Source: Mycobacterium interjectum (GTDB lineage Bacteria > Actinomycetota > Actinomycetes > Mycobacteriales > Mycobacteriaceae). From it: 64,000 bases of DNA. Below the pieces are notes generated by a model. The model was not told where the DNA came from. It did not search any database and worked only from the letters and a program-made list of their open reading frames with translations. How positions within the stretch are numbered: position 1 is the stretch's first letter; every line of letters begins with the position of its first letter. Shown in pieces: positions 58,396 through 64,000 of the stretch. Location of the stretch: NCBI GenBank assembly GCA_002102225.1, contig LQPB01000017.1, forward strand, positions 62,001 to 126,000, given 5' to 3'. The position numbers and the translations under genes were made by a program.

Positions 58396-59663
58396 GCCGG
58401 GGTGAACTCCAGGTGCAGTTCCGTCAGCCCGCGCAGAATATAGGTCGGAACGTATTGGTAGCGGCGGTCATTCGCCGGACCGTGGACGCTTTCGTTGATC
58501 CTGATGTCGGACGTCCGGTCCAGCAGGCGCTCGATCGCGACCCGGGTTTCGGCGCGCGCCAGTGGCGCGCCGGGGCAGCTGTGGATGCCGCGTCCGAACG
58601 AAATGTGCTGTCGGGCGTTCTTGCGGGCCGGGTCGAACGTGGTGGGGTCGGTGAACCGGCGCGGGTCCCGGTTGGCGGCCGCCTGCACGACCATCACGGT
58701 GGTGCCCGCGGGCAGTTCCACCCCGCCGACGTTGACGGGCACCCGGTTCAACCGGAAATCGCCTTTCACCGGGCTCTCGTGGCGCAACGACTCCTCGATG
58801 AAATTGGGGATCAGGCTGCGGTCCTTGCGCAGCTGCGCCTGGATGTCGGGGCGCTCCCCGATGGTCTGCAGCGCGGCGCCGAGCAGCCGCACGGTGGTCT
58901 CCTGGCCGGCCGAAAAGACGTTGCTGGCCACGCGGGCCACGTCTTCGACGTCGGGGATCGAGCCGTCGGGGTAGGTCGCGGTGGCCAGGCCGGTCAGCAC
59001 GTCGTCGCGGGGCTCGCGCCGGCGGTCCCGGATGTAATCGGAGAAAAGGCCGTAGAGGAATTCCAGCGGGCTGTGTGACAGCGACTCCTTGCCGGTGCCC
59101 CCGACGCCGCCCCCCGCATGCTCGGCGATGCCCTTGACGAACTTGTCGCGATCCTCCATCGGCACGCCGAGCAGGTCGGCGATGACCAGCAGCGTGAACG
59201 GGCCGGCAAAGCCCTTGATCCATTCGCCATGGCCGGGTGCCAGGAAATCGTCGAGTGCCTGGTCGGCGAGCGCCCACATCGCGTCCTCGTTTTCCTTCAG
59301 GCGCTTCGGCGTGATCAGCCGCATCAGCAGCGACCGGTGGTTGGTGTGGGTCGGCGGATCCAGCGTGGGCAGCTGGTCGCTGAACGGCAGCTCGTCTCGG
59401 TGCTGCTCGATCAGCTCGGTGATGTCGTCCCCTTCGATCGGCACCGGAAAACCCGGAAAGGGGCCGGTCACGGAGATGCAGGAGGACCAGGTCTCGGCGT
59501 CGTTGAGCACCGCGCACGCCTCGTCCCAGCCGGTGATCATCGTGACGTCGTGGTGGGATTCCCGCGTCACAGGGCATTGCTGCCGGAGAGCCTCGTAGTA
59601 GGGGTAGGGGTCGGCGATGAGCTCTTTGCCGCGGAAGAAGTCCATGTTGGCGAAGTCGTTCAC
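58392..59663 (-). CDS. Cytochrome P450, relative of the 16594 P450
   Basis: A 423-residue P450. GTG start at 59663 with GGAG upstream. I-helix NVFSAGQETTVRLLGA, K-helix IEESLRHESPVKG, haem segment SFGRGIHSCPGAPLAR with Cys363. It shares with the 16594 P450 the N-terminal MDFFRGKELIADPYPYYE-type opening, the GPFPGFPVPIEGDDI insert and an identical ADDRRYxYxPTYILRGL-type end (NDRRYQYVPTYILRGL versus DDRRYTYEPTYILRGL). First gene of the operon with ferredoxin and DUF1330; preceded by a GAGAAT-type site. Confidence 0.93.
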   Translation of the reverse strand: MNDFANMDFFRGKELIADPYPYYEALRQQCPVTRESHHDVTMITGWDEACAVLNDAETWSSCISVTGPFPGFPVPIEGDDITELIEQHRDELPFSDQLPTLDPPTHTNHRSLLMRLITPKRLKENEDAMWALADQALDDFLAPGHGEWIKGFAGPFTLLVIADLLGVPMEDRDKFVKGIAEHAGGGVGGTGKESLSHSPLEFLYGLFSDYIRDRRREPRDDVLTGLATATYPDGSIPDVEDVARVASNVFSAGQETTVRLLGAALQTIGERPDIQAQLRKDRSLIPNFIEESLRHESPVKGDFRLNRVPVNVGGVELPAGTTVMVVQAAANRDPRRFTDPTTFDPARKNARQHISFGRGIHSCPGAPLARAETRVAIERLLDRTSDIRINESVHGPANDRRYQYVPTYILRGLTELHLEFTPA

Positions 59664-59691
59664 CGTGTCGCTCCGTTCGAATCTCAGCAGT

Positions 59692-59706
59692 GAGAATGAG
59701 CCTCTC
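59692..59706. promoter_or_regulatory. GAGAAT-N3-ATTCTC-type site
   Basis: GAGAATGAGCCTCTC (plus strand), one perfect arm and one with two mismatches, 28 bp upstream of the P450 GTG at 59663 (minus strand). Confidence 0.55.
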
Positions 59707-59782
59707 CGAGATGAATATTACATTTCCACACGGCTGGGTCGTCGTCAAACGACGCTGCCCCCGCCGACGGTGAAGGAGGTGA

Positions 59783-60298
59783 CTAGCTCGCGGGAACCAG
59801 GTCGGCGGCTACCGACGGCCCCGCCAGCAGCCCGCTACGGAAGGTTTCGATGTAACCGATCGAGCCGTGCGGCGCGGCCGTCGCCCCAAGCGCCTGGGCC
59901 TTGAAGATCTTCGCGGCCATGCTCAGCCGGTGCTGGACCAGCCCGACGCTCTCATCGAGCTCGGCCGGCCAGCTCTCCCCCCACAGCGTCACCTCCGTGA
60001 CCCCGTGATCGAGGGCCTGCAACACGCCCTGCCGCACCCGCGAGTCGCACCCGAACAGGTCCGCCGCGGCCGCCAGGGCCTGGGGACGGGGCCGCGAGTC
60101 CACCGCCGCCAGGGCGTCTTCGAGGTCGAGCGTCTGGGCGCCGACGATCTGCAGCGGCCGGGTGTCGGGGTGGTCGGCCAGGTCGGTCAGCAGCACGGTG
60201 ACGTCCCAGCCCGCCATCGCCCGGTCGAAGAGCCAGCCGCCGGCGAACCGCACCACGTCGACGACGCTGGAGGCGACGACGTCGAGCCGGTACCTCAT
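59783..60298 (-). CDS. Conserved hypothetical protein co-transcribed with TetR
   Basis: A 171-residue protein, start MRYRLDVVASSVVDVVRFAG at 60298, with the tetR stop overlapping it (ATGA). Contains FDRAMAGWDVTVLLTDLADH, LDLEDALAAVDSRPRPQALA and VTEVTLWGESWPAELDESVG; Rossmann-like alternation but no recognised motif. Coupling to the regulator suggests a role in sensing or in the regulated pathway. Confidence 0.72.
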   Translation of the reverse strand: MRYRLDVVASSVVDVVRFAGGWLFDRAMAGWDVTVLLTDLADHPDTRPLQIVGAQTLDLEDALAAVDSRPRPQALAAAADLFGCDSRVRQGVLQALDHGVTEVTLWGESWPAELDESVGLVQHRLSMAAKIFKAQALGATAAPHGSIGYIETFRSGLLAGPSVAADLVPAS

Positions 60299-60909
60299 GT
60301 CGTCCCGCTCGTCGCCGGCGGCGCGAAGTCCCGTGCCAGCGCCTCCGCGTACTCCTTGAACGCGGCGGTCAGCGGTATCGAAGGATCGAGCAACCATATT
60401 GTTTCCATTCCGTGGACGAAGGCGAGGATTTCTACTGCCTTGACGGCGGGGTCCATGTCGGTGCGATACCGCCCGTCGGCCTGGCCGCTCCGGATGAGCT
60501 CCGCGACGATGTCGATGGCCTCGCGCTGCCTGAACAGCATGCGGTCGTGTAGCGGGGCGTCGGGATCGATGTTCTCGATCAGCAGCACGGTGAACGTGCC
60601 GACCATGTCGGGCGCCCGCGTGAAGCGATCGGCGACCCGCGCGATCTCGACCAGCAGATCACCCTTCCGGTCGGCGTGGGACTCGTCGTCGGCGTCACGG
60701 GCATCGAGCACCGCGTGCAGCAACTGCTCCTTGGATTCGAAGTGATGCAGCAGGCCCGCGGGGGTGACCCCGGCCGCGCCGGCGATCTGGGCGAGGGTGG
60801 TGTTGCGCCAGCCGTTGCGGGTGAGCAGGCGCTGCGCGACGTCGAGGATCCGCTGCTTGCGGTCCTCTCCCTTGGCGAGCAGCGTGTCGTATCGCCGGGC
60901 GACGGACAA
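60295..60909 (-). CDS. TetR-family transcriptional regulator
   Basis: A TetR repressor with HTH KQRILDVAQRLLTRNGWRNT, LAQIAGAAGVTPAGLLHHFE. I place the start at TTG 60909 (204 residues) because AGGGGA lies six bases upstream; the longer GTG start at 60945 would sit inside the palindromic operator at 60931-60956 and adds residues outside the domain. The C-terminal domain is the all-helical ligand part, ending FAPPATSGTT. It is followed by a coupled hypothetical gene. Confidence 0.82.
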   Translation of the reverse strand: MSVARRYDTLLAKGEDRKQRILDVAQRLLTRNGWRNTTLAQIAGAAGVTPAGLLHHFESKEQLLHAVLDARDADDESHADRKGDLLVEIARVADRFTRAPDMVGTFTVLLIENIDPDAPLHDRMLFRQREAIDIVAELIRSGQADGRYRTDMDPAVKAVEILAFVHGMETIWLLDPSIPLTAAFKEYAEALARDFAPPATSGTT

Positions 60910-60930
60910 AAGGGCTCCCCTGGGATCGAT

Positions 60931-60956
60931 CAACCTACTGAACACACAGTAGGTTG
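60931..60956. promoter_or_regulatory. TetR operator CAACCTACTG-N6-CAGTAGGTTG
   Basis: Perfect 10-bp inverted arms separated by AACACA, 22 bp upstream of the preferred tetR start (60909). Typical TetR autoregulatory operator. The only other gene reading from this region is tetR itself; the thiolase ends on the other side, so targets elsewhere should carry the same sequence. Confidence 0.82.
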
Positions 60957-60975
60957 GTTTGTCCGCTGTGACAAG

Positions 60976-60991
60976 GGTCTCAGAAGAGACC
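60976..60991 (-). terminator. Short hairpin after the thiolase gene
   Basis: GGTCTC-TTCT-GAGACC on the minus strand, 15 nt past the thiolase stop at 61006. Small GC-rich stem, followed by CTTGTC but no U-tract. A plausible weak terminator separating the FadE-thiolase operon from the tetR promoter. Confidence 0.45.
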
Positions 60992-61005
60992 GCGCGCAGC
61001 GAGCG

Positions 61006-62151
61006 CTATGAGACCAGCTCGACCAGGGTGGCGTTGGCCGTGCCGCCGCCTTCGCACATCGTCTGCAGCCCGTATCGGATGCCGTTATCCCGCATGTGGT
61101 GGGCCATGCGCGTCATCAGCACCGCGCCGGACGCGCCCAGCGGGTGCCCCAGGGCGATGGCACCGCCCAGCGGATTCGTCCGGCCCGGGTCCGCACCCGT
61201 TTCCGCCAGCCAGGCCAGCGGGACCGGTGCAAACGCCTCGTTGACCTCGAAGACTCCCACCTCCGCGAGCGAGACGCCGGCCTTGGTCAGCACCTTCTCG
61301 GTCGCCGGAATGGGGCCGGTGAGCATGAGCACCGGGTCCGCCCCGGTGACGGCGCCGGCGCGGTAGCGCACCAGCGGCGTCAACCCCAACTCCACCGCCA
61401 TCTCCGACGTGGTCACGAGCAGCGCCGCCGCCCCGTCGGAGATCTGCGAGGAATTCCCCGCGTGGATGACGCCGTCGTCGACGAACGCGGGCTTGAGGCC
61501 GGCCAGCTTCTCCACGGTCGTCCCGCGGCGCACGCCCTCGTCGGCGACCACGGCCCCGTCATCGGTGAACACGGGAACGATCTGCTCGTTGAACGCGCCG
61601 CCGTCTTGGGCGGCGGCCGCGCGCTCGTGGGACTGGGCGGAGTACTCGTCGAGCTGCGCGCGGGAAAACCCCCATTTCTTCGCGATCATCTCCGCCGACA
61701 GGCCCTGGTTGAATGAGAAGTCGTCATAGCGCGCAAGGACTTTCGGGCCGTAGGGCATGCCGGTGGCCCTTGCCGCGCCGAGCGGTACGCGGCTCATCAC
61801 CTCCACACCGCCGGCGACGACGACGTCCTGCTGACCCGACATCACCGCCTGGACGGCGAAATCCAGCGCCTGCTGGCTGGAACCGCACGCCCGGTTGACC
61901 GTGGTCCCGGGGATGGTTTCCGGCCAGCCGGCCGCCAGGACCGCGTAGCGCCCGATGTTGCTGGATTGGTCGCCGACCTGGGACACGCAGCCCCAGATCA
62001 CGTCGTCGACGAGCTCGGGGCCCACCCCGGCGCGTTCCAGCACTTCGTTGAGGACGACCGCGGACAGGTCGGCGGCGTGCATGCCGGACAACCCGCCGTT
62101 GCGCTTGCCTACCGCCGTCCGTACCGCCTCGACGATGACTGTCTCACGCAT
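61006..62151 (-). CDS. Thiolase, FadA6-like acetyl-CoA acyltransferase
   Basis: A 381-residue thiolase, start MRETVIVEAVRTAVGKRNGG at 62151. Nucleophilic Cys in VNRACGSSQQALDF, His in ALGHPLGASGA, second Cys in LQTMCEGGGTANATL. Closest resemblance by eye is FadA6 of the cholesterol-ring pathway (shared LTGPIPAT, VNEAFAPV, MCEGGGTAN). Starts 2 nt after the crotonase stop, so the two are co-translated. Last gene of the operon with FadE and crotonase. Confidence 0.92.
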   Translation of the reverse strand: MRETVIVEAVRTAVGKRNGGLSGMHAADLSAVVLNEVLERAGVGPELVDDVIWGCVSQVGDQSSNIGRYAVLAAGWPETIPGTTVNRACGSSQQALDFAVQAVMSGQQDVVVAGGVEVMSRVPLGAARATGMPYGPKVLARYDDFSFNQGLSAEMIAKKWGFSRAQLDEYSAQSHERAAAAQDGGAFNEQIVPVFTDDGAVVADEGVRRGTTVEKLAGLKPAFVDDGVIHAGNSSQISDGAAALLVTTSEMAVELGLTPLVRYRAGAVTGADPVLMLTGPIPATEKVLTKAGVSLAEVGVFEVNEAFAPVPLAWLAETGADPGRTNPLGGAIALGHPLGASGAVLMTRMAHHMRDNGIRYGLQTMCEGGGTANATLVELVS

Positions 62152-62153
62152 CT

Positions 62154-62969
62154 TCACTCCGTTTGTTCTCCATCGGATCTCGACAACGCCCACCGACCAG
62201 TAAACGACGGCTCGCGTCTGTCGGCGAAGGCGGCATAGGCGGCCGCCGCGTCCGCGGTCGCGAAGTTGCCGATTTGGGCGCGGGCCTCGTTGGCCAGCGC
62301 GTCGCGCATGGTGCGGTCGGCGCCCTCGTTCAGCAGGGCCTTGGTTTGGGCGAGCGCGAACGGCGGACCGGCCGCGAGCCGGTCGGCGAGATCTTCGACA
62401 AACGCGTCGATCTCCGCGCCGGACACCACCCAGGTCACCAGGTCGAGGGCTTGTGCCTCGGCCGCATCGATCGTCTCGGCGAGCAGCGCGAGCCGCTTGG
62501 CCTGTTGCAGGCCAACAAGTTTCGGCAGCAGCCAGGAACCACCCAGGTCGATCGACAGGCCGCGCTTGGAAAAGATCTGACAGAACGTGGATTCCGGCGT
62601 CGCGACCACCAGATCGCAACCCAGCGCCAGGTTCCATCCCGCCCCGACCGCGACCCCGGTCACCTTGGCGACCGTCGGAACCGGGAGCTCATGCAAGGCC
62701 AGGGCGACGTCGGTCAGGCGCTGCAGCTTGTATTTCGGATGAATGTCCTCGGGCACCGAGATGTCGGCGCCGGAGCAGAAGCTCCCCCCGGCACCGGTGA
62801 GGACGAGCGCGCGCACGCCGCGGTCGCGACCGGCCTCGTCGAAGGCGTCCCGCAACGCCAGCCACAGCTGAGGGTTGATCGCGTTCTTGCGCCGCGGACG
62901 GTTCAGGGTCAGCGTGCGCACGCCGCCGCGATCCTCGGACAGCAGCACGCGTTCGTCGGGCTTACTCAC
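62154..62969 (-). CDS. Enoyl-CoA hydratase/isomerase family protein
   Basis: A 271-residue crotonase: RTLTLNRPRRKNAINPQLWL, GAGGSFCSGADISVPEDIHP (first oxyanion segment), VTGVAVGAGWNLALGCDLVV (second). The usual catalytic Glu positions are not evident, so it could be an isomerase or thioesterase. GTG start overlaps the stop of the small SDR remnant upstream (GTGA), a relic of coupling to the lost SDR. Confidence 0.88.
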   Translation of the reverse strand: MSKPDERVLLSEDRGGVRTLTLNRPRRKNAINPQLWLALRDAFDEAGRDRGVRALVLTGAGGSFCSGADISVPEDIHPKYKLQRLTDVALALHELPVPTVAKVTGVAVGAGWNLALGCDLVVATPESTFCQIFSKRGLSIDLGGSWLLPKLVGLQQAKRLALLAETIDAAEAQALDLVTWVVSGAEIDAFVEDLADRLAAGPPFALAQTKALLNEGADRTMRDALANEARAQIGNFATADAAAAYAAFADRREPSFTGRWALSRSDGEQTE

Positions 62970-63112
62970 TTCACCATGCCGCCGTTCACCGGCAGCGCCC
63001 TCCGGGTGCGGGTTCGGCCCGGCGCCGCAACGAAATTCGGGTGGTCGTGTTGGCCGCGGGCCCCGCTCACCAACGCCGATCCCCCGGTGCGCGCGAAGGG
63101 CGGATTGGTCAT
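62966..63112 (-). pseudogene. Internally deleted SDR relic (48 codons)
   Basis: ORF with ATG overlapping the FadE stop (TGATG) and TGA overlapping the crotonase GTG. The N-terminal part reads GGSALVSGARGQ, resembling the cofactor motif of an SDR, and the last residues read ALPVNGGMVK, the typical SDR C-terminus. The ~200 codons between them are missing, joining the two ends in frame. The flanking start/stop overlaps are those expected of an intact operon gene, so this is the relic of a full SDR rather than a random ORF. Confidence 0.7.
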
Positions 63113-64000
63113 CAATAGCTCTTGGGCAGTTTCAAAACATTGGATCCCAGGAAATTCAGGATCATCTCCTGGCTGACCGGAGCGATCTTCATCAGCCGGG
63201 CCTCACGGAAGTAGCGCGTGATGTGGTACTCCTCGGCGTACCCCATGCCGCCGTGGGTTTGCAACGCGCGGTCCGCGGCGGTGAAACCCGCATCCGCGCA
63301 CAGGTACTTGGCGGTATTGGCCTCACGGCCACAGGGTTTGCCGTTGTCGTACAGCCAGGTGGCCTTGCGCAGCATGAGTTCGGCGGCGTCGAGGCGGGCC
63401 AGTGAGTCGGCGAGCGGGAACTGCAGGCCCTGGTTCATGCCGATCGGCCGGCCGAAGACCTCCCGCTCATTGCCGTACTTCACCGCCCTGTCCAGCGCCA
63501 CCCGGCCGATGCCAAGGGCCTCGGCGGCGATCAGCATCCGCTCCGGGTTCAGGCCATCCAAGATGTACTGAAACCCCTTGCCCTCCTCGCCGATTCGGTC
63601 CTCGACCGGCACTTCCAGGTTGTCGATGAACAACTCGTTGGAGCTGACGGCGTTGCGGCCCATCTTGCGGATCGGGCGCACGTCGACGCGGCTGCGGTCC
63701 AGATCGGTGATGAACAGCGTCATCCCGTCGGTCTTCTTGGTGACTTCCTCGTAGCTCTGGGTGCGGGTAAGCAGCAGGATCTTGTCGGACTCCATGGCTT
63801 TGGAGATCCACACCTTGCGGCCGTTGACGATGTAGCGATCGCCGTCGCGTTTGGCGAAGGTGGTGATGCGCGAGGTGTCGAGCCCGGCGCCGGGTTCGGT
63901 CACGCCGAAGCAGACGTGCACTTCGCCCGTCGCAACCTTGGGCAGCGTGCGGGCCTTGAGCTCGTCGGAACCGTGCACCACCACGGGCTGCATGCCGAAG
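63112..64000 (-). CDS. Acyl-CoA dehydrogenase (N-terminus cut by window edge)
   Basis: The last ~296 residues of a FadE-type acyl-CoA dehydrogenase: CFGVTEPGAGLDTSRITTFA (FAD/substrate motif), NGRKVWISKAMESDKILLLT, LNPERMLIAAEALGIGRVAL, REVFGRPIGMNQGLQFPLAD and GGMGYAEEYHITRYFREARL. The coding frame continues past base 64000. It begins the operon that includes the SDR relic, crotonase and thiolase, together a near-complete beta-oxidation round minus a dehydrogenase for the hydroxyacyl step (the lost SDR). Confidence 0.92.
   Translation of the reverse strand, partial: FGMQPVVVHGSDELKARTLPKVATGEVHVCFGVTEPGAGLDTSRITTFAKRDGDRYIVNGRKVWISKAMESDKILLLTRTQSYEEVTKKTDGMTLFITDLDRSRVDVRPIRKMGRNAVSSNELFIDNLEVPVEDRIGEEGKGFQYILDGLNPERMLIAAEALGIGRVALDRAVKYGNEREVFGRPIGMNQGLQFPLADSLARLDAAELMLRKATWLYDNGKPCGREANTAKYLCADAGFTAADRALQTHGGMGYAEEYHITRYFREARLMKIAPVSQEMILNFLGSNVLKLPKSY

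Noticed and set aside
13949..59706. KstR or KstR2 control of the region
   Set aside because: KstR (TNNAACNNGTTNNA) and KstR2 (AAGCAAG-N2-CTTGCTT) sequences were looked for at the promoters by eye and not found; the 16481-16503 sequence only loosely recalls the latter.
1..64000. tRNA, rRNA, CRISPR arrays, insertion sequences, prophage genes
   Set aside because: No cloverleaf-like sequences, regularly spaced repeats, transposase/integrase motifs or phage structural genes were seen in either strand.

Overview
The window looks like chromosome from a slow-growing, non-tuberculous Mycobacterium. It is GC-rich and dense with GTG/TTG starts and 4-nt start/stop overlaps. It carries a complete yrbE/mce operon, LpqH-type lipoprotein, Fad-type lipid enzymes and P450/ferredoxin pairs. 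The left end (1-8568) keeps, in inverted orientation, the gene order of M. tuberculosis Rv0853c-Rv0860: fadB, fadA, a DapC-type aminotransferase, two SRPBCC proteins, far, a third SRPBCC protein and the keto-acid decarboxylase kdc/pdc. After kdc that synteny stops (M. tuberculosis has fadD16 there, recalled from memory), and everything to the right reads as a lipid or cyclic-compound catabolic region.

Layout: 8565-10988 (-) is a small operon with two Mce-associated membrane proteins, an unknown protein and a Bfd-like [2Fe-2S] protein. 11286-13926 (-) is amidohydrolase plus FadD3-like acyl-CoA ligase. 14018-17868 holds an LpqH-like lipoprotein, a crotonase with a small secreted protein, a TetR regulator and a P450. 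17905-20377 (-) is a four-gene membrane operon (two paralogous polytopic proteins, then COX3/NorE-like and COX4-like proteins), divergent from a TetR gene across a double palindrome. 21124-23925 holds small secreted proteins and a second Mce-associated pair. 23958-33614 (-) is yrbEA-yrbEB-mceA-F. 33986-36726 (-) is a class III CoA-transferase plus aldehyde dehydrogenase, divergent from 36982-40249 (+): leader ORF, SDR, mycofactocin-type SDR, ferredoxin, P450. 40441-46162 has a membrane-anchored esterase, a two-subunit acyl-CoA dehydrogenase, a nitroreductase, a CMD-family protein and a hydroxyisobutyrate-dehydrogenase-like protein. 46380-49952 (+) encodes two amidohydrolases, a Rieske protein and a hydrolase. 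50468-57893 (+) encodes a NuoF-like flavoprotein with ferredoxin, a DUF35-Ltp2-like fusion, a hydrolase, two dehydrogenases (one frameshifted), a P450 and a ferredoxin. 57890-60909 (-) has P450-ferredoxin-DUF1330 and a TetR operon. 61006-64000 (-) is FadE, a deleted SDR relic, a crotonase and a FadA6-like thiolase.

Working hypothesis (inference): the Mce system imports a hydrophobic substrate. P450s with atypical ferredoxins hydroxylate it, SDR/ALDH oxidise the products, FadD or CoA-transferase activates them, and the FadE/crotonase/thiolase/aldolase sets shorten side chains. Amidohydrolases, hydrolases and the Rieske protein may handle ring products. A recurring 15-bp inverted repeat, GAGAAT-N3-ATTCTC, lies in many of these promoter regions and may tie the region together as one regulon. 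No tRNA, rRNA, CRISPR, IS element or phage gene was seen.
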